Assembly (NCBI GenBank): GCA_947632485.1
Contig: CANRPJ010000021.1
Span: forward strand, 1 to 49,641
Origin: an uncultured Muribaculaceae bacterium
GTDB lineage: Bacteria; Bacteroidota; Bacteroidia; Bacteroidales; Muribaculaceae
Direction of reading: 5' to 3'
DNA: 49,641 nt
The position numbers were made by a program, and so were the translations under genes. Shown piece after piece: positions 42,942-49,641 of this stretch (its first letter is position 1; each line of letters starts with the position of its first letter). A model generated the notes under the pieces. It had not been told where the DNA came from, ran no database searches, and saw only the letters and a program-made list of their open reading frames with translations.

Positions 42942-43184
42942 TTACTCTACGGGTTCAGGAGTTGGAATAGGAATACAACCACAGCCACAACCGCGACCTG
43001 AGTTGCAGTCGCAACCACAACCACTGCCTGAAGAGCACTCGCAGCCACAACCAGATCCTCCACTACAGCCACAACCACAGCCTGAACCACCCATTATTGA
43101 GGAGCCAAAGCCGCCGCGAACCATCAGGAGCTCACCTTCCATTACTTCGATCTCATCAAGAGGCAATTTGAAATCTTTCTTCAT
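42942..43184 (-). CDS. RiPP precursor 1: RGG leader with four CxCxC decapeptide repeats
   Basis: An 80-residue peptide. Residues 1-25 are a leader (LPLDEIEV, GELLMVRGG) ending in a double glycine, like other Bacteroidales GG-leader natural product precursors. The core (26-80) starts FGSSIMGG and then has four 10-residue units, G-S/R-G-C-G-C-x-C-x-x (33-72), where x after the second Cys is Gly, Glu, Asp, Gly. This gives 12 cysteines at 36, 38, 40, 46, 48, 50, 56, 58, 60, 66, 68 and 70. It ends in a Pro-rich tail (IPIPTPEPVE). It has its own promoter and lies directly upstream of the maturase gene. No homologous characterised product is known to me. Confidence 0.85.
   Translation of the reverse strand: MKKDFKLPLDEIEVMEGELLMVRGGFGSSIMGGSGCGCGCSGGSGCGCECSSGSGCGCDCNSGRGCGCGCIPIPTPEPVE
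42969..43088 (-). repeat. Four 30-bp tandem coding repeats in precursor 1
   Basis: Residues 33-72 are encoded by four successive 30-bp units sharing the pattern for G-x-G-C-G-C-x-C. Synonymous differences (GGT/GGC, TGT/TGC) show that the units have diverged at DNA level while Cys and Gly positions are kept. Confidence 0.8.
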
Positions 43185-43212
43185 AGAAAATGAGAATTAT
43201 TGTTAGTTATTC

Positions 43213-43240
43213 CCCCTCAATTTTACACCCAGCAGGGGGG
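43213..43240 (-). promoter_or_regulatory. G/C hairpin in the precursor 1 leader
   Basis: CCCCCT (43213-43218) pairs with AGGGGG (43235-43240) around a 16-nt loop in the 5' leader, 28 nt upstream of the precursor 1 start codon. It is not followed by a U-run. A role in mRNA stability or translation is only suggested. Confidence 0.4.
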
Positions 43241-43322
43241 TTCCAGATGTTTTCTTGTTTTCACTCCTAATTGTGTTGAGCAGAGGACAACCACCACCCG
43301 ATACAACCTTACTATTATAGCG

Positions 43323-43353
43323 CAAATTTAAGAAAAAATTTCTTATCTACAAA
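43323..43353 (-). promoter_or_regulatory. Promoter of precursor 1 with a palindrome in the spacer
   Basis: On the minus strand TTTG (43350-43353) and TAAATTTG (43323-43330) are 19 bp apart. Between them and partly over the -7 lies the perfect palindrome TAAGAAA-AAA-TTTCTTA (43329-43345), which is in operator position. The expected transcript has a leader of about 130 nt. Confidence 0.6.
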
Positions 43354-43394
43354 TCAAAATAAAAAACTTAAAACTTAAAGAAATCCATCGGATT

Positions 43395-44357
43395 CTATCT
43401 ATTCAGCTGAAATATAAACGATAAGTCTCTATTATTTATCACCTTATAATATTCCCTTAGCTCTGCAAGCTTTTCGGAATCCTTATCCAACTGATCCATT
43501 ACATTTCTAAATACAGCTTCATTCTGCACCCGGCAGCTTTCAAAAACTCTATTCTTAAGATCTTCAGGCAATAATACTGAAGCAATCCGCATTCTGTTGA
43601 AAATAGGCTCTGCAGGAGCCACTCTATAAGGAAACCGATCTCTATAGATATGACCGACTTCCACATCTTTTATCAGCTGACAACGGCCGCCCTCCAGCCA
43701 TGCCTTCATTGATATGTAGGGCTCTTCAAAGCCATACAGCTTCAGCCCCTCATAGCCACGAAGATATTTCCAATACCTCTTACTGGCCGCATAACTGGCA
43801 CCCAACACACACGGAATATCCATAACTGTTGAATCCGGCACGCCGTCAGGCTCATAGATCCATTCCGTACTCAGCAGACTCCGATCGTCGGAAAAGTTGA
43901 TGCGGGCGCCATACGTCTTTTTCTTCCTCACTGCCACTACCTCTCCGCTTTCATCTTTCTTGAGCACTTTGGTCTGGCAGCAGAGAATGCGGCGGTCGTC
44001 TTCATCAAGCAGACGGGTGATTTCATCTACCCAATCCTCTCTGTAGAAGCGCATGTGGGCGTCAAGAAGCAGGAAATATGGCGTTTTTGCCATCTCGACT
44101 CCCATATCGCGGCATACAGAGGTGCCCAGACGCTTATCATTTCTGACATATACGATATCTGGATAGGTAGAAAGCATCTTCTCATAATCGTAGAGCGAGC
44201 CCGACCCATCGTTTATTATTATCACATCCACTTTGCCGCCGGCGAATTCAAGCACACTTGAGAGCGTGCGGATCACCTCCTCCCCCTCATTAAGGAAAGA
44301 GATTATTACGGTCAGCTTCCTGCGTGTTGCGCTACCGGGCGACTGGGTTATACCCAC
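43395..44357 (-). CDS. GT-A glycosyltransferase resembling polypeptide GalNAc-transferases
   Basis: A 320-residue family-2-like glycosyltransferase without signal peptide. The nucleotide-sugar fold begins LTVIISFLNEGEEV (15-28) and IINDGSGS (47-54). The metal motif is Asp99-Ala-His101 in LLLDAHMRF, a DxH form known from polypeptide GalNAc-transferases (GT27). The following LYGFEEPYISMKAWLEGG (207-224) and EVGHIYRDRF (233-242) resemble the same enzymes' GGEN-E-S-W and VGHVFR segments. It starts at a GTG 10 nt inside precursor 2, so the two are translationally coupled. Probable role: glycosylation of Ser or Cys in the precursors. Sugar and site are unknown. The 3' half and the downstream gap are more AT-rich than the neighbouring genes. 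Confidence 0.82.
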   Translation of the reverse strand: MGITQSPGSATRRKLTVIISFLNEGEEVIRTLSSVLEFAGGKVDVIIINDGSGSLYDYEKMLSTYPDIVYVRNDKRLGTSVCRDMGVEMAKTPYFLLLDAHMRFYREDWVDEITRLLDEDDRRILCCQTKVLKKDESGEVVAVRKKKTYGARINFSDDRSLLSTEWIYEPDGVPDSTVMDIPCVLGASYAASKRYWKYLRGYEGLKLYGFEEPYISMKAWLEGGRCQLIKDVEVGHIYRDRFPYRVAPAEPIFNRMRIASVLLPEDLKNRVFESCRVQNEAVFRNVMDQLDKDSEKLAELREYYKVINNRDLSFIFQLNR

Positions 44358-44632
44358 TTCCAGCCTGAAGAATCGTCAGATGATTTCTTTTTGCCACTGC
44401 AACCACAGCCGCAACCGGCACCTCCGGCGCAATCGCAACCGGGGTCGCTCATTACGCCCTCATGAGCATTGCCCCCATCATCGCCCGACTGGCAATCGCA
44501 ACCGCAGCCTACACCGGCATTCTTCTTATCGTCTTTCTTTTTTCTCTTCCTGTCGGCAAAGCCGCCACGGATCATTATCAGCTCACCATCGGATACCTCA
44601 AGCTCGTCAAGGGGTAATACTATCTTCTTCAT
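44348..44632 (-). CDS. RiPP precursor 2: RGG leader, CxCxC-containing core
   Basis: A 94-residue peptide starting at ATG 44632 (a longer frame from 44665 begins upstream of the expected transcript start). Leader 1-24 (VLPLDELEV, GELIMIRGG) parallels precursor 1 almost residue for residue. The core begins FADRKRKKKDDKK, a strongly charged stretch, then GCGCDC (42-47), an acidic spacer, GCDC (65-68), GCGCGC (73-78) and a Ser/Lys/Trp tail ending GWKWV. Eight cysteines at 43, 45, 47, 66, 68, 74, 76 and 78. Its stop overlaps the glycosyltransferase start. It has a consensus promoter. Confidence 0.85.
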   Translation of the reverse strand: MKKIVLPLDELEVSDGELIMIRGGFADRKRKKKDDKKNAGVGCGCDCQSGDDGGNAHEGVMSDPGCDCAGGAGCGCGCSGKKKSSDDSSGWKWV

Positions 44633-44662
44633 TTCTTTTACGATTAGGGGTGTAACTTTCTG

Positions 44663-44693
44663 CAAAACTAATCAATCTCACCGACTTACGCAA
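44663..44693 (-). promoter_or_regulatory. Promoter of precursor 2 and the glycosyltransferase
   Basis: Minus-strand TTG (44691-44693) and TAGTTTTG (44663-44670) followed by C, exactly 20 bp apart, 30 nt before the precursor 2 ATG. Confidence 0.65.
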
Positions 44694-44737
44694 TCATATC
44701 TTTCAAATTATTAACTCAAAGGGACCTTAAAACGGGT

Positions 44738-44819
44738 ACCTTGACAAGAAGATAGGCTTAAGCATCGCTCTATCTGATACTTAAGCCCAATTATGTGTCA
44801 AGGCTGTCAATAGGCCTGT
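44738..44819 (+). repeat. Nested-palindrome repeat, copy C (right flank of accessory module)
   Basis: ACCTTGACA at 44738 to TGTCAAGG ending 44803 is 66 nt, then CTGTCAATAGGCCTGT to 44819. Inner arms contain GGCTTAAGCATC and GATACTTAAGCC; the single C-A mismatch in this orientation is a G-U pair on the minus strand. It is 27 nt downstream of the malic enzyme stop and in the same orientation as copy B. Confidence 0.8.
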
Positions 44820-44846
44820 CTCTACCTCAGTCTGGAGTATTTGGGT

Positions 44847-46151
44847 TTACTTGTGATGGCGCATGCGGCGGCGGGCTTGTCCGAAGTGCATCAGCTTATC
44901 TTCGTAAGCGTCCATATCTTCTATCGGCCTCTTGGCAACACCGCTTCTTGCGGCCGCCTCAGCTACTGCCGGACTCACCACAAACAGCAACCGCCTGTCG
45001 AAGGGCTTCGGCAATATGTAATCAGGACCAAACTCAAGGGGTTGACCACCATAGGCTTCTTCTACCACCGTCGGCACCGGCAGCTTAGCAAGACCGGCTA
45101 TTGCGTGGACGGCGGCTATCTTCATCTCCTCATTAATCTCAGTGGCACCGCAATCGAGCGCACCGCGGAATATGTAGGGGAAACCAAGCACGTTGTTTAT
45201 CTGGTTGGGATAGTCGCTTCTGCCAGTAGCAAAAATCAGATCCGGGCGAGATGACATTGCCGCCTCATAAGCAATCTCAGGATCGGGGTTAGCAAGCGCG
45301 AATACTATCGGACGCGGAGCCATCGACTGAAGCATCTCGACCGTCACAACATCTTTCACACTCAGCCCCAGGAACACGTCTGCTCCGACCATCGCTTCAG
45401 CCAGAGTGTGAATATCGCGTGTGGTGGCAAACTCACGTTTCTGCGCATTCAGCTTCGGATTGTCGGCCCGGATCACTCCCTTGCTATCGCACATCACTAT
45501 ATTCTCAGGCTTCACGCCCAACTCTACGTAAAGACGCGCGCAACTTACGGCTGCCGCACCGGCACCGTTCACTACAAGCTTGATTTCCTCAATCTTCTTA
45601 TCCTGAAGCTCAAGGGCGTTGAGTAGACCTGCTCCTGAAATTATTGCAGTGCCGTGCTGGTCATCGTGCATCACGGGAATATTACATTCCTCCTTCAGCC
45701 GCCTCTCTATCTCGAAGCATTCCGGAGCCTTTATATCCTCCAGATTAACACCTCCGAATGTGGGCGCAATGGCTTTCACCACTTCTACCACCTTATCCGG
45801 GTCTTCGGAATCTACTTCGATATCAAACGCATCAAGACCGGCAAAAATCTTGAACAGTAGCGCCTTACCCTCCATTACCGGTTTTCCTGCAAGAGGTCCG
45901 ATATTTCCGAGACCCAACACTGCGGTGCCATTGCTGATCACGGCTACAAGATTACCCTTATTAGTGTAGCGGAAAGCGTCTTCCGGGTGCTCTTCAATCT
46001 CCAGACATGGATACGCCACGCCCGGACTGTAGGCGAGCGACAGGTCATGCTGCGAAGAATATGGTTTAGTAGGCACGACCTCAATCTTGCCCGGACGCGG
46101 ATATTGGTGATATTGGAGGGCCTCCTCCTTGAGATTTTTATTGTTTGGCAT
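44847..46151 (-). CDS. NADP-dependent malic enzyme, short form without phosphotransacetylase domain
   Basis: Oxidative decarboxylation of malate to pyruvate. Motifs include [41 protein letters not shown] for metal and substrate, and [13 protein letters not shown] for the dinucleotide. The ATG at 46151 gives 434 residues; the longer frame from 46253 would overlap menF. MaeB proteins of related Bacteroides usually carry a C-terminal phosphotransacetylase-like domain (about 760 residues). This one ends after the catalytic part with a basic tail (RRRMRHHK), either a genuine short form or a loss near repeat copy C. Last gene of the ftsY operon. Confidence 0.9.
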   Translation of the reverse strand: MPNNKNLKEEALQYHQYPRPGKIEVVPTKPYSSQHDLSLAYSPGVAYPCLEIEEHPEDAFRYTNKGNLVAVISNGTAVLGLGNIGPLAGKPVMEGKALLFKIFAGLDAFDIEVDSEDPDKVVEVVKAIAPTFGGVNLEDIKAPECFEIERRLKEECNIPVMHDDQHGTAIISGAGLLNALELQDKKIEEIKLVVNGAGAAAVSCARLYVELGVKPENIVMCDSKGVIRADNPKLNAQKREFATTRDIHTLAEAMVGADVFLGLSVKDVVTVEMLQSMAPRPIVFALANPDPEIAYEAAMSSRPDLIFATGRSDYPNQINNVLGFPYIFRGALDCGATEINEEMKIAAVHAIAGLAKLPVPTVVEEAYGGQPLEFGPDYILPKPFDRRLLFVVSPAVAEAAARSGVAKRPIEDMDAYEDKLMHFGQARRRMRHHK

Positions 46152-46195
46152 AGCTGAAAGCTTTTCAATTGAAACGCCCTTGCTACGCCATAAGT

Positions 46196-47191
46196 TCAGC
46201 AATCTCCCAATGCCATTTTCATTGTTCTTGCCTTCAGGCAGGTCTCTTCCCACTCAGCTGCCGGATCTGACTCCGAGGTAATACCTCCACCCACAAAAAG
46301 AGCTACCTCCTTTTCGCCGGCGAGCATACTGCGCAGATTCACGTAGAAATCAAAGTCTCCATTCTCTCTGACCGGGCCGAACCAACCTCCGTAGTACCCT
46401 CTATGGTGAGCCTCATTCTGCTTTATTAGACTTAGTGCCCTGTTCTTAGGATATCCTCCGAGCGCAGGAGTAGGAGCCAGGCTTTTAAGGGCTCGCTCCG
46501 GGTTCCACCCGAGAGGAAGTCGTCCGTGAATAGCGGTGGCAAGATGTTCTACCGGGCCGGCGGCTCTGGTCTCCCTTTCTCCGATTTCCGGGTCGATATC
46601 TTCTTCCTGCATCCAGGCGCTGATATAATCAGTTACCATCTGCTGCTCACGCAAATTTTTAGCGTCCCACGGCCCGCGGCTTCCAGCCCTGCGAGTGCCC
46701 GCCAAAGCTAAAGTCTCAATCTCATTTCCCCGGCGGCGAAGCAGCAGTTCAGGCGAGGCTCCGATCCATGTGCCTCCGTTCAAAATCCGGAAACAGAACA
46801 CCGCCGAGCCAGGATAGCATTGGCAAAGGATAGAAAACAATCTGCCGAGACTCGAAGGCCTGATTGCCCGCTCGACTCTGGAGATCACCGCCTTAGCATT
46901 CACATCTCCTCCAAGGGCGCTCACTACACTCCTTACGGCCTCCTCATGAGCCTCACGGGAAGTGGAATCCGGAAGACTTACAGTCATATCCGTATGGCAA
47001 GGTATCATCTCCTCCTCAGAAGGCAGGATGCTCACCGGCAGGCCAAGCCAAGGCGCTACCGCAAAACCTCCGGGAACAAGACCCGGAGCAAGCATAGATG
47101 AAGCACCATATTCTATATCGCCGCCCGGCAATCTAAAGGCATAAAAGTTAAGGCCGCTCTCCTCAGCCTTATCAAGCCATTCTGTATCCAT
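46196..47191 (-). CDS. menF: Isochorismate synthase (menaquinone pathway)
   Basis: Chorismate-binding enzyme converting chorismate to isochorismate. Family motifs: [46 protein letters not shown] and the magnesium-site end [14 protein letters not shown]. The 331-residue length is at the short end, lacking a large N-terminal domain. Anthranilate and aminodeoxychorismate synthases are relatives, but HLATAIHG and PTPALGG fit MenF. Other men genes are not in the window. It starts 1 nt after rimO. Confidence 0.85.
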   Translation of the reverse strand: MDTEWLDKAEESGLNFYAFRLPGGDIEYGASSMLAPGLVPGGFAVAPWLGLPVSILPSEEEMIPCHTDMTVSLPDSTSREAHEEAVRSVVSALGGDVNAKAVISRVERAIRPSSLGRLFSILCQCYPGSAVFCFRILNGGTWIGASPELLLRRRGNEIETLALAGTRRAGSRGPWDAKNLREQQMVTDYISAWMQEEDIDPEIGERETRAAGPVEHLATAIHGRLPLGWNPERALKSLAPTPALGGYPKNRALSLIKQNEAHHRGYYGGWFGPVRENGDFDFYVNLRSMLAGEKEVALFVGGGITSESDPAAEWEETCLKARTMKMALGDC

Positions 47192-47192
47192 A

Positions 47193-48503
47193 TCAGTCGG
47201 CTATATCTGCAAAAAGTTCGAAAGCTCCCGCTGAGGTCACTACGGCCTGGATAAATTCACCGGGAGCTACATCGCGCCCTTTAAGGTCAACGATAATCTC
47301 GGGATCCACCTCCGGGCTATCCCACTCAGTGCGACCTACCGCCTTACCTCCCTCAATACGCTCTACAAGCACCTTGACCTTCTCGCCCACAGCTCTCTGC
47401 GCCGCTTCCGAAGCGACCTCCTCCTGCAGAGCCATCAGGATATTGAGACGGCGCTGCTTCTCTTCGTCGGGCACATCATCTTTCAGATGCCTCTGAGCCC
47501 AGGTATCGTCTTCTTCAGAATAAGCGAAGGCACCCATACGGTCGAACTTCGCGTCTTTCACAAATTCGAGCAGTTCCTCAAATTCTTTCTCTCCTTCGCC
47601 CGGAAATCCGACCATCAGAGTTGTGCGGAGTCTGATACCCGGCACCTCTTTTCTCACCTTTTCGAGAAACTGCATCGTCTCCTCCTTGGTAATATGGCGG
47701 CGCATATTCTCAAGAACCGGATCGGAGATATGCTGTAGCGCCACATCGAGATAGTTGCACACGTTTGGGCGCCTTCTCATCACCTCAAGAACCTCCCAGG
47801 GAAACTGAGTGGGGTAGGCGTAGTGGAGTCGGATCCATTCTATTCCCTCCACATCGGCCAGCCTATCCACAAGCTCTCCCAGACGCGGCTTTTCTCCTTC
47901 GAGATCCGTGCCATAGGCCGAGAGATCCTGAGCTATTATATTCAACTCCTTCACTCCTTCGGAAGCCAGCCTTTGAGCCTCCTCCACTATCTCCTCAATC
48001 GGCCGCGACTTATGGCGGCCGGTGATAAGCGGAATGGCACAATAGGCACACATGCGGTTGCAGCCTTCTGACACTTTAAGATATGCGGTCCATGGATCTG
48101 TAGAAATGCTTCGCTCCCAGGGTTTAGGAGCGCTTCCCTCTTTCAGGTCTGGCAGAGAGTCGACAAACGCGCCCCAATCGAACTTACCATACCAACGGTC
48201 CACCTCGGGAATCTCCTCCTCAAGATCCTGCCGGTATCGCTCAGAGAGGCAACCCATCACTGCGAGTCGCCCAATCTTCTTCTGCTGACGCAGCTCGCCG
48301 AGACCAAGAATCATGTTGACCGACTCCTCTTTGGCATCGCCAATGAAGCCACAGGTATTCACCACGACCCACTCCCCTTTCGGATCTTCCGGGTTATGAC
48401 GCATCTTCCAGCCCTTTGCCTGAAGCCGGCGTGCAAGGCGCTCCGAATCCACCAGATTCTTAGAGCAGCCCATAGTGACTATATCTACCAGTCCTTTCTT
48501 CAC
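47193..48503 (-). CDS. rimO: Ribosomal protein S12 methylthiotransferase
   Basis: Radical SAM enzyme that methylthiolates the conserved Asp of ribosomal protein S12. The N-terminal UPF0004 domain supplies Cys13, Cys51 and Cys85 for the auxiliary cluster; the SAM cluster is CNRMCAYC (148-155). A C-terminal TRAM domain (about 370-436) binds the substrate. Length 436 residues. The sequence MGCSKNLVDSE near the start is characteristic of RimO rather than MiaB. It overlaps ftsY by 4 nt. Confidence 0.95.
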   Translation of the reverse strand: MKKGLVDIVTMGCSKNLVDSERLARRLQAKGWKMRHNPEDPKGEWVVVNTCGFIGDAKEESVNMILGLGELRQQKKIGRLAVMGCLSERYRQDLEEEIPEVDRWYGKFDWGAFVDSLPDLKEGSAPKPWERSISTDPWTAYLKVSEGCNRMCAYCAIPLITGRHKSRPIEEIVEEAQRLASEGVKELNIIAQDLSAYGTDLEGEKPRLGELVDRLADVEGIEWIRLHYAYPTQFPWEVLEVMRRRPNVCNYLDVALQHISDPVLENMRRHITKEETMQFLEKVRKEVPGIRLRTTLMVGFPGEGEKEFEELLEFVKDAKFDRMGAFAYSEEDDTWAQRHLKDDVPDEEKQRRLNILMALQEEVASEAAQRAVGEKVKVLVERIEGGKAVGRTEWDSPEVDPEIIVDLKGRDVAPGEFIQAVVTSAGAFELFADIAD

Positions 48504-49477
48504 TTCTTTCCGGCCTCTCCAAACAGCGATCCCACAAATTCGCGGGAATCAAAACATTGCAGATCCGTCATACCTTCGCCCAGACCTACGTATTTCACAG
48601 GAATGCCAAGCTGGTCGCTGATTCCGATCACGACTCCGCCCTTTGCCGTGCCGTCGAGCTTTGTCACGGCCAAAGCAGTAACTTCCGTAGCTACCGCAAA
48701 CTGCCGAGCCTGCTCGTAGGCATTCTGTCCGGTAGAGCCGTCGAGCACGAGCAGCACCTCATGCGGCGCTCCCGGCACCACCCTCTGCATCACGCGCTTG
48801 ATCTTCGACAGCTCTTCCATCAGACCCTTCTTGTTATGAAGGCGACCGGCTGTATCAATTATCACTACATCAGCACCCTTAGCCTTTGCCGAACTCACCG
48901 TATCATAAGCCACCGCAGCCGGATCACTGCCCATTTTCTGCTTCACTACAGGCACTCCCGCACGCTCGCCCCAGATGTCAAGCTGCTCTACGGCAGCAGC
49001 CCTGAAGGTATCGGCCGCTCCAAGCACCACCTGATTGCCCGCCTCCTTAAACTGATGAGCGAGCTTTCCGATAGTAGTCGTCTTTCCTACTCCGTTAACT
49101 CCCACTACCATTATCACATAGGGATCGCCTGAGGCCTTCACCGATGCCGGCACCGAAAAATCTTCCGTCTCTTCCTCAGGTTTAGCCAGCATATCGGCCA
49201 CCTCTTCCGTAAGCAGAGAATTAAGCTCCGAGAGATTCATGTATTTATCACGCGCAGCCCTGGCCTCGATGCGTTCAAGAATCTTAAGTGTAGTATCTAC
49301 TCCTACATCGCTCGTGATGAATGCTTCTTCCAGATTATCAAGCACCTCATCATCGATCTTGCTTTTACCTGCCACTGCGCGGGTCAGCTTGCCCCAAAGG
49401 CCTTCCTTGGTCTTCTGAAGCCCTTCGTCGAGCTTCTCTTTCTTCTCCCGCGAAAATAATTTCTTGAAAATTGCCAT
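48500..49477 (-). CDS. ftsY: Signal recognition particle receptor FtsY
   Basis: SRP-GTPase that docks ribosome-nascent-chain complexes at the membrane. A short basic N-terminus replaces the long acidic A domain; the helical N domain runs to about 85. The G domain has GVNGVGKTTTIGKLA, DTFRAAAVEQL, DTAGRLHNK and TKLDGTAKGG. Length 325 residues, usual for Bacteroidetes. First gene of the operon with rimO, menF and maeB. Confidence 0.96.
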   Translation of the reverse strand: MAIFKKLFSREKKEKLDEGLQKTKEGLWGKLTRAVAGKSKIDDEVLDNLEEAFITSDVGVDTTLKILERIEARAARDKYMNLSELNSLLTEEVADMLAKPEEETEDFSVPASVKASGDPYVIMVVGVNGVGKTTTIGKLAHQFKEAGNQVVLGAADTFRAAAVEQLDIWGERAGVPVVKQKMGSDPAAVAYDTVSSAKAKGADVVIIDTAGRLHNKKGLMEELSKIKRVMQRVVPGAPHEVLLVLDGSTGQNAYEQARQFAVATEVTALAVTKLDGTAKGGVVIGISDQLGIPVKYVGLGEGMTDLQCFDSREFVGSLFGEAGKK

Positions 49478-49495
49478 CTTATTTGCTTTCTACTG

Positions 49496-49503
49496 CAAAG
49501 TTA
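49496..49503 (-). promoter_or_regulatory. -7 box of the ftsY operon
   Basis: Minus-strand TAACTTTG followed by C, 18 nt upstream of the ftsY ATG. No consensus -33 at 19-20 bp; a TTG occurs at 16 bp. Confidence 0.5.
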
Positions 49504-49550
49504 CGCAAATTTCCTCAGTCAAGCCATTTTCGCCTGTCGGGTTTTTATCG

Positions 49551-49558
49551 TAATTTTG
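49551..49558 (+). promoter_or_regulatory. -7 box pointing off the right edge
   Basis: TAATTTTG with TTTT 20 bp upstream (49527-49530) suggests a rightward promoter divergent from ftsY. The following bases ACCACTA repeat the aguA promoter context (130-144). Confidence 0.4.
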
Positions 49559-49616
49559 TACCACTAAGTTACGAAAAGAGTGTAATTTATTGGAAATGAG
49601 CGTAGGTTAATTGCTC

Positions 49617-49641
49617 ATGATAGTAATAGGTTACGATTTAG
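49617..49641 (+). CDS. Possible start of a gene running off the window
   Basis: ATG at 49617 opens a frame reading MIVIGYDL to the window end, about 60 nt after a plausible rightward promoter. Only eight codons are visible, so neither the start nor a function can be confirmed. Confidence 0.3.

Noticed and set aside
42969..43088. 30-bp tandem repeats that could suggest a CRISPR array
   Set aside because: Units are contiguous without spacers and encode a conserved G-x-G-C-G-C-x-C pattern in frame within a peptide gene.
43003..43206. Plus-strand open frame rich in Gln and Pro opposite precursor 1
   Set aside because: It is the antisense image of the Cys/Gly codons of precursor 1; it has no promoter or homology.
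44233..44655. Plus-strand open frame opposite the glycosyltransferase start and precursor 2
   Set aside because: Low-complexity His/Arg/Ser translation and no promoter; the minus strand is clearly coding.
46152..46253. Malic enzyme start at 46253
   Set aside because: It would overlap menF by 58 nt and adds residues not typical of the family; ATG 46151 fits.

Overview
The window is a piece of a Bacteroidales chromosome, most likely from a gut Muribaculaceae-like organism. This is inferred from the promoters (a -7 box TAnnTTTG, in several cases 19-20 bp after a TTG or TTTG), the 286-residue primary sigma factor, the arginine operon of the N-succinylornithine type known from Bacteroides fragilis, and the surface-protein families. 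Genes are densely packed. No intergenic gap exceeds 300 bases, and I saw no rRNA, tRNA, insertion sequence or CRISPR array.

Layout. 1-4568 (+): an intrinsic terminator of an unseen gene, then aguA-aguB (agmatine to putrescine), a secreted GH53 galactanase and aspartate kinase, with 4-nt overlaps joining the first three. 4584-8582: an NlpC/P60 lipoprotein (-), a DegQ/HtrA protease, RpoD and a small predicted outer-membrane protein. 8572-10602 (-): an M3 peptidase. 10886-18947 (+): one continuous arginine operon (GNAT, argG, argC, argD, argF', argB, argE, argH). 19006-20160: an orphan periplasmic binding lipoprotein. 20261-24174 (-): a phenylalanine/tyrosine operon (pheA, aminotransferase, DAHP synthase-chorismate mutase, tyrA). 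24321-34059 (-): a long operon ftsK-lolA-trxB-dCMP deaminase-ctp-MTHFS-M16 protease. 34148-38959 (+): dxs-trkA-trkH. 44847-49477 (-): ftsY-rimO-menF-maeB. A further gene may begin at the right edge.

The accessory part is 38960-44832. It holds a probable, apparently undescribed RiPP (ribosomally made, modified peptide) system on the minus strand. Two precursors share a leader ending in RGG-F and carry CxCxC-rich cores. One core is four 10-residue repeats with 12 cysteines. A glycosyltransferase with polypeptide-GalNAc-transferase-like motifs starts inside the 3' end of one precursor gene, and a radical SAM/SPASM maturase follows the other. Next to them is an outer-membrane beta-barrel protein.

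This module is bracketed by two direct copies (75 of 82 bases identical) of a nested-palindrome repeat. A third copy lies between two housekeeping genes at 20181-20254. All three copies have the same 66-nt architecture: 8-bp outer stem, 7+7 internal loop, 13-pair inner stem, 9-nt loop. The inner stems differ in sequence but remain paired.
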